Assembly (NCBI GenBank): GCA_001586195.1
Contig: CP014609.1
Location: 1,524,001 to 1,588,000, forward strand
DNA: 64,000 nucleotides
Direction of reading: 5' to 3'
Source: Solibacillus silvestris
Lineage (GTDB): Bacteria > Bacillota > Bacilli > Bacillales_A > Planococcaceae
Shown here one piece after another: positions 16,301-24,400 of this stretch. The number at the start of each line of letters is the position of its first letter. Position 1 is the stretch's first letter. The notes beneath the pieces are model-generated. The model was not told where the DNA came from. It made no database searches and was given only the letters and a program-made list of their open reading frames with translations. The translations under genes were made by a program, and so were the position numbers.

Positions 16301-17296
16301 TTATTTATTAAACTGTTCCATTAAAAGACGATAGCTGTTCAGACGTTGATCGATTGTATATAAGTTACAGTTGATCATCGCTTCATCAAAGCCGTAATAT
16401 GCCTGTTCTTCTCGAATCTGATTCGCAACATCCTCAGCAGAACCGATCAGCATAAGCGGACGGTTTTGCTCCAAAATCATTTTATCCATCTCAGTTAACG
16501 GATAGTCATTTGCTTCTTCAGGAGAAAGTACGCTTAGGAGCTTACCGCGCATTAAGTTCAGACGGGTAATTTGCATCGGCATCGATAAGTATTCCGCTTC
16601 TTCCGCCGTCTCAGCTACACTGATAGCATAGGTTGTAATAATTTGCGGTTGTTCCATAAAGTATGATGGCTGGAAACTGTTACGGTACGCATCAAAAATT
16701 CCTTTTGACATTTGTCCATTGAAGAATTGGGCAAAGGAATAGCCAACACCGGCTTCACCGGCTTTTTTCGCACTTTGTCCGCTTGATCCAAGCAGCCAGC
16801 TTTGCGGCAGCTGAACTTTAAATGGAACCGCTACGACATTATCATAAACAGCTTCACCAGTACGCTGTTCATTCATTAAACGTAAAATGACTTCAAGTTT
16901 ATCATATTGTTCTGTCAGATCCGGTCTCCGTCCACTGGCAAGTGCGGTCATTGCCGGCATATCCCCGCCAGGAGCACGGCCTGCACCGAAATCAATACGT
17001 CCTGGTGCCAGTGCTGCCAATGTTTTAAATACTTCTGCCACTTTAAATGGAGAATAATGCATCATCATAATGCCGCCCGTTCCGACACGGATGCGTTCTG
17101 TTTTCGCAGCTATATAAGCAGCGGTTACTTCAGGCGCAGAGCTGGCAAGGGAAGTCGTGTTATGGTGTTCTGCAAACCAGATTCGTTCATAACCTTGCTC
17201 ATCACCAAGTTGGGCAAGCTTCACTGCATTAGCAAGTGCTTCTGTTGATGTCATGCCTTTTGAAATGGGTACTTGATCTAATATACTAAGTTTCAT
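16301..17296 (-). CDS. LLM-class flavin-dependent oxidoreductase
   Basis: The 331-residue protein is a luciferase-like TIM barrel that would use reduced FMN or F420-like cofactor to oxidise a small molecule. It shows the family opening LSILDQVPISKGMTSTEAL, then YERIWFAEHHN, RIRVGTGGIMMMHYSPF and GRIDFGAGRAPGG, all typical of the YwcH/YvbT-type subgroup. GAGGTG precedes the ATG. The substrate is not predictable. The gene is monocistronic, with a terminator at 16246-16288. Confidence 0.85.
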   Translation of the reverse strand: MKLSILDQVPISKGMTSTEALANAVKLAQLGDEQGYERIWFAEHHNTTSLASSAPEVTAAYIAAKTERIRVGTGGIMMMHYSPFKVAEVFKTLAALAPGRIDFGAGRAPGGDMPAMTALASGRRPDLTEQYDKLEVILRLMNEQRTGEAVYDNVVAVPFKVQLPQSWLLGSSGQSAKKAGEAGVGYSFAQFFNGQMSKGIFDAYRNSFQPSYFMEQPQIITTYAISVAETAEEAEYLSMPMQITRLNLMRGKLLSVLSPEEANDYPLTEMDKMILEQNRPLMLIGSAEDVANQIREEQAYYGFDEAMINCNLYTIDQRLNSYRLLMEQFNK

Positions 17297-17357
17297 TGAA
17301 ATTCACCTCAACTGTTCGTTACAGTTTACGATAACGAATTGGACGCGAAATGTAAAA

Positions 17358-17930
17358 TTATTGGCCTCTCGTATAGGCTTTAATGATCGCAAGACGTTCT
17401 CGAATACGGGATTTTGTATTGATGACTTTCGGGGTAGGGGCTGCTACGACATCCGCTTTTAAACCGAGCTTACGGGCAAGAATTGTTGCACGTTTCAAGT
17501 GAAAATCATTTGAAATAATCGTGATGTTCACGGTGTTTTCGGGCAACAGTTTTTTTGCGAATAACAGATTTTCATAAGTCGTTGTAGACTGATCTTCCAG
17601 TGAGATTCTATCTGCAGCAATCCCATGTTTGACTAGATAGTCTGCCATGACCGACGCTTCCGTTCGATCCTCATCAGCACCCTGGCCACCTGTAACAATC
17701 GCTTTTACAGTGGGATATTTTTTCAAATAATCCACTGCCGCATCTAAACGGTTTTTTAATGACAGGGAAGGGATGCCGCCTGGTTTCACTTTTGCTCCTA
17801 AAATGACAACATATTCATTTGAACCATCTGCCTCATTTTTTAACACAGCATTCATTTCATGGTCGAGCCAGTAGAAAATTAACACGAGTATAATTAGAAT
17901 AAATAATAGTGCAAAAATAATTCTTTTCAA
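17358..17930 (-). CDS. YdcF/DUF218 family protein (SanA/ElyC-like)
   Basis: TTG 17930 behind AAAGGGGGG gives 190 residues with one N-terminal membrane anchor (residues 3-22) and a DUF218 domain on the outside. Family hallmarks are VVILGAKVKPGGIPSLSLKNR, IVTGGQGADEDRTEASVM and NDFHLKRATILARKLG. Family members have been linked to envelope integrity and polyprenyl-carrier metabolism in E. coli, but the biochemical role is unsettled. A longer start is possible at 17963, which would put the RBS inside the gene. It lies 31 bases downstream of the TDT-family transporter gene. Confidence 0.8.
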   Translation of the reverse strand: MKRIIFALLFILIILVLIFYWLDHEMNAVLKNEADGSNEYVVILGAKVKPGGIPSLSLKNRLDAAVDYLKKYPTVKAIVTGGQGADEDRTEASVMADYLVKHGIAADRISLEDQSTTTYENLLFAKKLLPENTVNITIISNDFHLKRATILARKLGLKADVVAAPTPKVINTKSRIRERLAIIKAYTRGQ

Positions 17931-17994
17931 AAAAATCCCCCCTTTATATAGTATACGGTGCATAAAGGGGGAATGTTTCGCTATTGCGGAACAA

Positions 17995-18966
17995 TTATGA
18001 AATTGCCTCTTTTTCTTTTCGAATGACTCTGCGCTTTTGTCGCACTTGTATAGATAAGTAATTGATATAGCGGATTAAAACGTAAAATACAATAATTGCC
18101 GAGAATGTTAACTGAAAATAAAAATACGTTTCCAGCCAACTTGTCGGCAACTCATTTTGTTCAAAATAATGAATGACACCATTTGTTGCTGTAGCAGAAA
18201 TGACTAATGGGAATGTAAAGGCCGCATAGCTCGGATAAAAGGGAAGCTGCAATGCGCCTGGTAATTTCGACAGTACTAAAAGATACAAGATTTGCGCGAC
18301 GATGAATAATGTCAAAACAATACCGAATCGACTTTCAAACTGCTGGAAGTATGCGGCTAAACTAATCGAAGCGGGCGCGGCTAAAATCGTTAGCATCGGG
18401 ATCGTCGGCTCCGGTAAATCCTTTCTTACAAAACCGCGCAAAATAAGAATCGGCACTAAAACAATTAAGGCACATACCGCAAAAATGACGATGGCTTTTG
18501 TGAAGATCCCTGAAAGATCACTCGCCGTTAATGGCATAACAGCTGTCCCGACAAACATGATTAGCCAGCTTGGATAAATATCGGAAATCGTGATCCGTTT
18601 TTTCCAAATAAATGTTCGAACAAAATAAAAAATAATAAACACTTGAGTCGTCGCAGCCAAAATCCAGATCATATGTATAATGAATTCATGTACACCGTAA
18701 TAGTGCAACCCGCTGCTTATTGATAAAGTCCCCATCGTAAAAGTGGGGGATACCGACGCAATGATCGGGTTTTGCATTTCTGTAAGGATACTGGTAAACG
18801 CAAAGATTAGTTTTCCAATGATTAATAGAAATAAAAAGATTCCTATAAAAAAACAGACATGACCGAAAACGGTATGGCCCATACTTAAAAATAAATTTCC
18901 CAATGAAACCAATCCGAGCATCAGCCCACTGATCGGAATTGGGACTACTTGAAATAAATTTCGCAT
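17995..18966 (-). CDS. TDT-family transporter (TehA/SLAC1-like)
   Basis: From ATG 18966 (GGAGG seven bases upstream) the product is 323 residues with about ten membrane helices. The pattern IPISGLMLGLVSLGN at the start and FTMGTLSIS and APASISLAAY in the middle are typical of the tellurite-resistance/dicarboxylate transporter family, which includes anion channels and the TehA protein. Whether it exports tellurite, sulfite or organic acids cannot be told. A long near-palindrome lies directly upstream (18989-19032). Confidence 0.75.
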   Translation of the reverse strand: MRNLFQVVPIPISGLMLGLVSLGNLFLSMGHTVFGHVCFFIGIFLFLLIIGKLIFAFTSILTEMQNPIIASVSPTFTMGTLSISSGLHYYGVHEFIIHMIWILAATTQVFIIFYFVRTFIWKKRITISDIYPSWLIMFVGTAVMPLTASDLSGIFTKAIVIFAVCALIVLVPILILRGFVRKDLPEPTIPMLTILAAPASISLAAYFQQFESRFGIVLTLFIVAQILYLLVLSKLPGALQLPFYPSYAAFTFPLVISATATNGVIHYFEQNELPTSWLETYFYFQLTFSAIIVFYVLIRYINYLSIQVRQKRRVIRKEKEAIS

Positions 18967-18988
18967 AATGGCCTCCAAAATATAACAA

Positions 18989-19032
18989 CAATGTGCACAA
19001 TCTATGAAAATATTCATAAAATGTACACATTG
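18989..19032. promoter_or_regulatory. 44-bp near-palindrome upstream of the TDT transporter gene
   Basis: The outer arms CAATGTGCACA (18989-18999) and TGTACACATTG (19022-19032) and the inner arms TATGAA (19003-19008) and TTCATA (19013-19018) share one centre at 19010.5. The element lies 23 bases before the transporter start codon and 18 bases after the stop of the efflux gene. It can act as an operator for a dimeric regulator or fold as a hairpin. There is no T run, so plain termination is less likely. Confidence 0.6.
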
Positions 19033-19049
19033 CCTCTAGTACCTCTATT

Positions 19050-19364
19050 CTACTGCGTAATTTTTAATCCGACAACCGCAATAATAATAAACGAAATAAA
19101 CAGAATTCGTTTCCAGTCTTTTGATTCATTATAGAGGAACATTCCAACAAGGGTACCGCCAACCGTACCAATTCCTGTCCATACAGCATAGGCAACCCCC
19201 ATCGGCAATTCTTTCATCGCCATTGAAAGGAGCGAAAAACTAATAATAAAGGAACCGATTAGAAACGCATAGGAGCCAAGTGACTTTTTCTGGGCAACTT
19301 TGTTCATTCCGATGACGCCACCGACTTCAAAAAGTCCGGCAAAAATTAAATAGACCCAAGCCAT
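19050..19364 (-). CDS. SMR-family efflux subunit, YkkD-like
   Basis: The 104-residue protein has four membrane helices and the SMR signature: an early glutamate (E12 in AGLFEVGGVIGMNK), and GVAYAVWTGIGTVGG, followed by a charged loop NESKDWKR. It corresponds to B. subtilis YkkD, which works as a heterodimer with YkkC. Members export cationic drugs or guanidinium. Its ATG overlaps the stop codon of the ykkC-like gene (TAATG), so translation is coupled and 1:1 assembly is likely. Confidence 0.85.
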   Translation of the reverse strand: MAWVYLIFAGLFEVGGVIGMNKVAQKKSLGSYAFLIGSFIISFSLLSMAMKELPMGVAYAVWTGIGTVGGTLVGMFLYNESKDWKRILFISFIIIAVVGLKITQ

Positions 19365-19702
19365 TATGCATCCCTCGTTTCTTCCGGTTCATTTGAAATC
19401 AATTTTAGTCCAATGACACCGATTAATAATAATCCAATAAAGCCGATTTTCGTTAAGCTGAACGGCTCGTTGAAAATGACTGTTTCCGCAATGACCGTAC
19501 CGGCAGTACCGATCCCGGTAAAGACCGCATAAACGGTAGCAACCGGCAATTTCTCCGTTGCGACGATTAAAATATAAAACGATAAAACGATCAATGCGAC
19601 AACACCGACCCATAGCCACAATGTGTTTGCATATTTCAGTCCCATTGCCCAAACAATCTCAATGATGCCTGCCAATAGGACGAGTATCCAGTATTTTGTC
19701 AT
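19364..19702 (-). CDS. SMR-family efflux subunit, YkkC-like
   Basis: The 112-residue protein has four membrane helices. Glutamate 14 in AGIIEIVWAMGLKYA is the conserved proton and substrate site, and ATVYAVFTGIGTAGTV is the dimerisation region, close to B. subtilis YkkC. It sits between its TetR regulator and its ykkD-like partner on one transcript. I looked for a guanidine riboswitch upstream and found none; the TetR gene appears to provide control instead. Confidence 0.85.
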   Translation of the reverse strand: MTKYWILVLLAGIIEIVWAMGLKYANTLWLWVGVVALIVLSFYILIVATEKLPVATVYAVFTGIGTAGTVIAETVIFNEPFSLTKIGFIGLLLIGVIGLKLISNEPEETRDA

Positions 19703-19714
19703 GATGTGTACACC

Positions 19715-20275
19715 TCAGCTCTTGATTCCTCTGTAAAATATTGTCCATCCAGCCTGCAGCCGCTTTTCGCAACGTTCACTGCCACCATAAAGCATTTCGA
19801 CATAAAGACTATCAAGTAATGCCAAAAAACCGATTGCTGCATCGTTCGCCGAAACGGAAAGTGTTTGTGTTTTTAAATAATCCGTGAAAAGCCTTTCCAA
19901 TTCGTCCAAATAAATATACGTTTGCTCACTTAACTGTTGCTCCAGATGCTGGGGCATTAAGAAAATCGAGCGCATGAAAAATTTAGTTTCCGCTATAGTC
20001 TCAAAGCGCTCCTGAAAAGACTGCAGAAATGGCAACAATACTTTTTCGATAGGAAGTTGTTGGTGTTTAGCGATAAATTCTTTTGCAAACAACAGCTCAG
20101 CCTCCATTGCTTGTTTCGAAATCGTTAAGTAAAGGGCATCTTTACTTTTAAAATACGTATAAATTGATTGCTTCCGTATTCCTACTTCTTCTGCGATTTG
20201 AGCCAACGATCCGCCACTGTAGCCATGTTCACTGAAATTGAGCAGGGCGGCCTGTATAATTTTCTCTTTTGTCAC
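19715..20275 (-). CDS. TetR/AcrR family regulator of the SMR pair
   Basis: The helix-turn-helix occupies about residues 10-47: IIQAALLNFSEHGYSGGSLA, then IAEEVGIRKQSIYTYFKSKD. The C-terminal ligand domain is helical with a YxxxL-rich end. GTG 20275 is preferred because GGAAGG lies eight bases upstream; GTG 20284 is the alternative, with the RBS too close. The gene is the first of the tetR-ykkC-ykkD operon and probably represses it through the half-palindrome at 20288-20303. The ligand is presumably a cationic compound exported by the pump. Confidence 0.8.
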   Translation of the reverse strand: MTKEKIIQAALLNFSEHGYSGGSLAQIAEEVGIRKQSIYTYFKSKDALYLTISKQAMEAELLFAKEFIAKHQQLPIEKVLLPFLQSFQERFETIAETKFFMRSIFLMPQHLEQQLSEQTYIYLDELERLFTDYLKTQTLSVSANDAAIGFLALLDSLYVEMLYGGSERCEKRLQAGWTIFYRGIKS

Positions 20276-20287
20276 AATTATCACCTT

Positions 20288-20303
20288 CCTGACGTTCGTA
20301 AGG
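20288..20303. promoter_or_regulatory. Candidate operator for the TetR regulator
   Basis: CCTGACGTTCGTAAGG is a 16-bp imperfect palindrome (6 of 8 pairs) immediately upstream of the tetR start and its RBS, where an autoregulatory operator is expected. Confidence 0.45.
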
Positions 20304-20371
20304 TAAATGTATCAAAAATTCATTGTGATTGCAAGCGAGTTATATTACAGTGGGTAAAAAGAGGTGAGGAC

Positions 20372-20929
20372 ATGGAACGTTGCAGTTGGGTGAAGCTGGA
20401 TGAACCTATCTATGTAAAATATCATGACGAAGAGTGGGGCGTACCCGTTTATGATGACCGGAAGCTGTTTGAAATGCTCTGTTTGGAAGGGGCACAGGCA
20501 GGCTTAAGCTGGCTGACTATTTTAAAAAGAAGAGAAGGTTATTTGGCAGCATTTGATCAGTTCGATGCGGAAAAGATAGTACAATATGATGAAGAAAAAC
20601 TTGAAGCATTAAGAAATGACGAACGCATTATCCGCAATCGGTTGAAAATTAAAAGTGTTGTGACGAATGCCGAAAGCTTCATGGCCATTCAAAAACAATA
20701 CGGGTCCTTTTCAAACTATATTTGGTCATTTGTCGACGGCAATCCAATGATTAATTCGTGGGAATCATTCGGACAAGTACCCGTTACAACAGAAATAAGC
20801 GACCGGATGAGCAAGCAACTGAAAAAAGACGGCTTTAAATTCGTCGGCAGCACGATCTGCTATTCCTATATGCAGGCAGTCGGCATGGTGAACGACCATA
20901 CAGCAAATTGCCACTGTTATAAAAGGTAA
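20372..20929 (+). CDS. tag: DNA-3-methyladenine glycosylase I
   Basis: Tag removes 3-methyladenine from alkylated DNA and begins base-excision repair. The 185-residue protein keeps the zinc ligands Cys4 and His18 at the N-terminus (ERCSW and VKYHDEEWG) and His176 and Cys180 at the C-terminus (NDHTANC). The catalytic glutamate is in CLEGAQAGLSW and the HhH-like core follows. ATG 20372 follows GAGGTGAGGA; the frame stays open further upstream, but that part overlaps tetR on the other strand. It is transcribed divergently from the tetR operon. Confidence 0.95.
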   Translation: MERCSWVKLDEPIYVKYHDEEWGVPVYDDRKLFEMLCLEGAQAGLSWLTILKRREGYLAAFDQFDAEKIVQYDEEKLEALRNDERIIRNRLKIKSVVTNAESFMAIQKQYGSFSNYIWSFVDGNPMINSWESFGQVPVTTEISDRMSKQLKKDGFKFVGSTICYSYMQAVGMVNDHTANCHCYKR

Positions 20930-20993
20930 AAGAGGGGGCGGGCTCTAACAGGAAACGAATGCGGAGTTTCTAACCCCAGTTTTTAGAAATAAT

Positions 20994-21119
20994 CGATTTG
21001 AGGATTATATACTTGAAAGTGAGGATTAACAAACAAGAATTGGGGATTATGCAAAAGCAAGTGAGGATTATATAGCCCGAAGTGAGGATTATTTTGCCGG
21101 AACTGAGGATTATATTTTG
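20994..21119. repeat. Tandem repeat, 21-bp unit, six copies
   Basis: The core TGAGGATTA (one TGGGGATTA) recurs at 20999, 21020, 21041, 21062, 21083 and 21104, exactly every 21 bases, with variable filler between. Because 21 is a multiple of three, one minus-strand frame stays open through all copies and would read as heptapeptides with N-P-Q/H-F. It lies between tag and a convergent lipoprotein gene. Confidence 0.9.
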
Positions 21120-21169
21120 GATAAGCATAATTTAACCAGATAACTTTTAAAATAGGCTGTAGCAGAAGT

Positions 21170-21433
21170 TTAAGGTACATTCGGTTCTGCAGATATTAAA
21201 ACAGCCTTTTTACTTTTCTTGACTTCGTAATTAAAAAAATATTCTTTCTCTACTTCAAAAGAATAATCATTAGTTTTGGGAATAACGATTTCTTTTGTTT
21301 CTCCACCCCAATTTCGAATGATAATCGAATTCACCTTAATTTCCTTCACAGTAGCAAACTCTGCAACTACAGTATTGCTGCAACCAAACCAAATAATAAC
21401 AGGAACAATGAGTAATAAAAGTAGTTTTTTCAA
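21170..21433 (-). CDS. Small predicted lipoprotein
   Basis: TTG 21433 behind GAGGAG gives 87 residues: a basic-hydrophobic signal LLLLLIVPVIIWFGC with the lipid cysteine at residue 18, then a small domain with alternating hydrophobic residues (KEIKVNSIIIRNWGGETKEI). That segment resembles a small OB- or SH3-like barrel, which is only an impression. It is transcribed toward the tandem repeat. Function unknown. Confidence 0.65.
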   Translation of the reverse strand: MKKLLLLLIVPVIIWFGCSNTVVAEFATVKEIKVNSIIIRNWGGETKEIVIPKTNDYSFEVEKEYFFNYEVKKSKKAVLISAEPNVP

Positions 21434-21475
21434 AATTATCTCCTCTGTAAGTATTTTAATAATTTATCTACGCAT

Positions 21476-21673
21476 TCACGTTAAATAAAATGAGAACAAT
21501 AAATGTTGAAAAAGGGATACAGTTAATAGAATTGCCGATAAAGTTCCTGCGGATAATAAAGTGATCATCTTTCGTTTGTTCACCTCTTTTGTAGGCTTTG
21601 TAGCTTCTTTAGATACAGTAATCCATATCATAGTTGAAACTATGGCTAGTATTATTAGAGCATCATTGGACAT
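21476..21673 (-). CDS. Small two-helix membrane protein
   Basis: ATG 21673 follows GGGGAGGA. The 65-residue product has hydrophobic segments at about 5-19 (ALIILAIVSTMIWIT) and 39-60, with a lysine-rich loop KEATKPTKEVNKRK between. It is likely in an operon with the gene ending at 21696, 22 bases upstream. Function unknown. Confidence 0.6.
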   Translation of the reverse strand: MSNDALIILAIVSTMIWITVSKEATKPTKEVNKRKMITLLSAGTLSAILLTVSLFQHLLFSFYLT

Positions 21674-21695
21674 AAATAGTTCCTCCCCAGTAATT

Positions 21696-22175
21696 CTAGT
21701 TTTTTATCGCCTGTTCAACATATGCTAAAAAATTTTTATAGTTGGATTTACCATCAAAATATTGCTTCACTTCAAAAATGGGACACAATACGTGATCCAA
21801 TTTTTTAGAATAAAGAACAGATTCATCGTCTACACTCAATACATAATTATTTAAATGAATGGTATTTTCTTGAATCGAATTAAAATCAAACCAGCGATAT
21901 TGCCCGTCTTTGTGATTTTTAATTACTTCGCCTAAATAGGCACCAATACGTGTGACGAAATTATCTGAATGCTCTTTTAAAAGCTGCTGTCCAAATTCTG
22001 TATGGATTAACCGTTCAGCATACTCATTAACGAGACGAACACTATCTATTGAAAAATCCAAATTAGCTTTCGTTAAATGTTCCTGATCCCATTGATCTGG
22101 TGAAACATCTTTAAATAACAAATCCGCATTAGATTTCTTACCATTTTTAATTAGTTTAGGCTTTAAGAAAAACAC
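21696..22175 (-). CDS. Uncharacterised soluble protein
   Basis: GTG 22175 with GAGGTGGGA just upstream gives 159 residues; the open frame extends to 22214 but has no RBS there. The sequence is acidic and soluble, with ERLIHTEFGQQLLKEHSDNF and a pair of strands GQYRWFDFNS and CPIFEVKQYFDG. The alternation suggests an alpha/beta domain of the SMI1 or DUF3806 kind seen in accessory proteins, but I cannot place it. It sits upstream of a membrane protein gene on the same strand. Confidence 0.55.
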   Translation of the reverse strand: MFFLKPKLIKNGKKSNADLLFKDVSPDQWDQEHLTKANLDFSIDSVRLVNEYAERLIHTEFGQQLLKEHSDNFVTRIGAYLGEVIKNHKDGQYRWFDFNSIQENTIHLNNYVLSVDDESVLYSKKLDHVLCPIFEVKQYFDGKSNYKNFLAYVEQAIKN

Positions 22176-22235
22176 AGTTCCCACCTCATCCTGAATTTGA
22201 CATGTTGACCCCAATTATATCAGATATACATAAAA

Positions 22236-22279
22236 AAAAGACAAAACATATTAGTCGCTCTAAAAATGTTTTGTCTTTT
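22236..22279. terminator. Bidirectional intrinsic terminator
   Basis: AAAAGACAAAACAT pairs with ATGTTTTGTCTTTT around a 16-base loop. On the minus strand it ends the SulP-Usp operon with a T run. Confidence 0.85.
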
Positions 22280-22296
22280 CTCTGTTTAGTTTTCCC

Positions 22297-22722
22297 TTAC
22301 TTTACAAGCATCGCAGGGCATTGAACGCGCTTCATCACTTTATGCGACACGCTGCCTAATACCATTTCTTGCAGACTGTTTAACCCACGGCTGCCGATTA
22401 CGACCAAATCCACATTTTGTGTGTTGGCATATTTGATGATTTCAGGTCCTGGTGAGCCATGAATGATTTCCACTTTATAGCGAACTTGATGCTCGTTGAA
22501 CAATTCCTCAATTGGCACAAGCTTTCGACGGCGTTCCATGTATAGACTTTCATTGGAACTTGAATGAAGTACATCCGTTTTTGCTTTTTCCATATCAATA
22601 ATAAAAATGATCGTCACCAATGTTTCGGCATGTACTTGTGCTATTTTTAAAGCTTCTTTTGCAGCACGTATCGAGTTTTGCGAACCATCAGCGGCCAGTA
22701 AAATATGTTGATACATACGCAA
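22297..22722 (-). CDS. Universal stress protein (UspA family)
   Basis: The 141-residue alpha/beta protein has the ATP-binding Usp pattern: HILLAADGSQNSIRAAKEAL at the start and VIGSRGLNSLQEMVLGSVSH near the end, matching the G-x2-G-x9-G-S/T motif that holds the nucleotide phosphates. Usp proteins bind ATP or cyclic nucleotides and modulate partner proteins. Its start lies four bases behind the stop of the SulP gene, so the two are translationally coupled and it may regulate that transporter. Confidence 0.9.
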   Translation of the reverse strand: MRMYQHILLAADGSQNSIRAAKEALKIAQVHAETLVTIIFIIDMEKAKTDVLHSSSNESLYMERRRKLVPIEELFNEHQVRYKVEIIHGSPGPEIIKYANTQNVDLVVIGSRGLNSLQEMVLGSVSHKVMKRVQCPAMLVK

Positions 22723-22726
22723 CCTC

Positions 22727-24160
22727 CTAATCGATTAATGTCGTACCGGTTAACTTCTTCAACAGCTGTTTACTTGATTCATCAATATTCAAGTAGGTTA
22801 CTTCTATATTTTTCGCTTTCAGCTGGTCCTTTACCTTCATTAAAGCACCGATTGCCGAATCATCCCACACTTTACATTGTGAAAAGTCGATTTCAATGGA
22901 AGAATGATCATTTTGAACCGATTTGAAATGGTCGATAAAGCCTTCCGTAGAAGCGAAGAATAGTTGCCCTTTGACAAAGTATGTTTTCCCTTGTTGTGAA
23001 ATACTTACCCGTGAAATTTCGTTGACGAAAAACAGCGCACTGACAATAATACCGGCTACAACACCTAACGCTAAGTTATGTGTATACAGGACAACCGCGA
23101 TTGTCAGAAGCATAACAAATACATCTTTTTTCGGTGCTGTCACAGCGTATTTGAATGATTGCCAGTCGAATTGAGTAATACATACAACAACCATTACACC
23201 GGCCAGCACCGGCATAGGTATTTGTACAACATAATCACCTAAAACGAGAATTAAAAACATTAAAAACACACCGGCTACAAAAGTGGAAAGTCGGCCGCGT
23301 GCACCGGATTTTACGTTAATGACAGACTGGCCGATCATTGCACAGCCGGCCATACCACCGAAGAAACCGTTAATCACATTGGCGATTCCTTGTCCGCGTG
23401 CTTCTTTGTTTTTATCGCTCTCAGAAGCCGTCATATCATCCAAAATAGAAGCGGTCAGTAATGATTCGACTAGTCCGACAACAGCCAAAGCAAGTGAATA
23501 CGGCAAAATAATCATCAACGTTTCTAAGTTAAACGGAATATCAGGTATTAAAAATGATGGCAGCGATTGTGTAATCGTGCCCATATCTCCAACCGTATTT
23601 AAATTGAAGCCTGAATATATGGCTACCGCCGATAAAATTACGACGGCAATAAGAGGGGCAGGGATACCTTTTATGACAAAAGGAATTGCGTAAATAAGAG
23701 CAATTGTCGCTAAAAGAAACGCCCATGTGACGATATCGCCACCGATAAAGTGAGGTGTTTGGGCGATGAATACCAAAATCGCCAATGAGTTTACAAAGCC
23801 GATCATGACCGCATTTGGAATAAATTTCATCAGGCGTGCAATTTTCAGCAAACCAAATATGATTTGAATGATACCAGTTAAAATTGTTGCAGCGAGTAAA
23901 TACTGCAATCCATGGTCTTTTACAAGTGAAACGATCACAAGTGCCATCGCTCCTGTTGCAGCGGAAATCATCGCAGGTCGACCACCGACAAAGCTGATTG
24001 TTACAGCGATGACAAATGAGGCATAGAGACCGACCATCGGATTTACACCGGCTAAAATAGAAAAAGCAATTGCTTCAGGGATGAGGGCCAGTGCGACAAC
24101 AAGTCCTGCCAGCACATCTGAGCGTACATTCCCAAACCATTGCTCACGGATATTGTACAT
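22727..24160 (-). CDS. SulP-family inorganic anion transporter with STAS domain
   Basis: From ATG 24160 (AAAGGAG upstream) the product is 477 residues. Residues 1-370 form the SLC26-type transport domain of about 12-14 helices, with the signature [19 protein letters not shown] and [19 protein letters not shown]. The last 100 residues are a STAS domain ([20 protein letters not shown]). Substrates in the family are sulfate, bicarbonate or other anions; BicA-like bicarbonate uptake is plausible but not proven. It is coupled to the downstream usp gene. The longer frame to 24208 lacks an RBS. Confidence 0.9.
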   Translation of the reverse strand: MYNIREQWFGNVRSDVLAGLVVALALIPEAIAFSILAGVNPMVGLYASFVIAVTISFVGGRPAMISAATGAMALVIVSLVKDHGLQYLLAATILTGIIQIIFGLLKIARLMKFIPNAVMIGFVNSLAILVFIAQTPHFIGGDIVTWAFLLATIALIYAIPFVIKGIPAPLIAVVILSAVAIYSGFNLNTVGDMGTITQSLPSFLIPDIPFNLETLMIILPYSLALAVVGLVESLLTASILDDMTASESDKNKEARGQGIANVINGFFGGMAGCAMIGQSVINVKSGARGRLSTFVAGVFLMFLILVLGDYVVQIPMPVLAGVMVVVCITQFDWQSFKYAVTAPKKDVFVMLLTIAVVLYTHNLALGVVAGIIVSALFFVNEISRVSISQQGKTYFVKGQLFFASTEGFIDHFKSVQNDHSSIEIDFSQCKVWDDSAIGALMKVKDQLKAKNIEVTYLNIDESSKQLLKKLTGTTLID

Positions 24161-24400
24161 ATATTGTGTAGCTCCTTTTAAATATTCTTCTACTATAATA
24201 GCATGCATACAATGTCGAGCAATAGCAACATTATGATGAAATTTAATTTACTCAAGAAAATTTCCATGTGTTAATACCTAGTCATCGTTTTGTCGATTAA
24301 GTATGAGGAACCAATTATTTCGTTTTTCGTAATTACTTGTCCGTGTTGAAATCACTGCGTTTATAATAGAATAATAATCGATTGTAAAGGAGTGACCCGT

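Noticed and set aside
20276..20371. Guanidine-I riboswitch before the tetR-ykkCD operon.
   Set aside because: The spacer between divergent genes is about 97 bases and lacks the conserved ykkC leader elements.
20994..21119. Six evenly spaced repeats looked like a CRISPR array.
   Set aside because: The period is 21 bp with only about 12 bp between cores, the core is 9 bp, and there are no cas genes.
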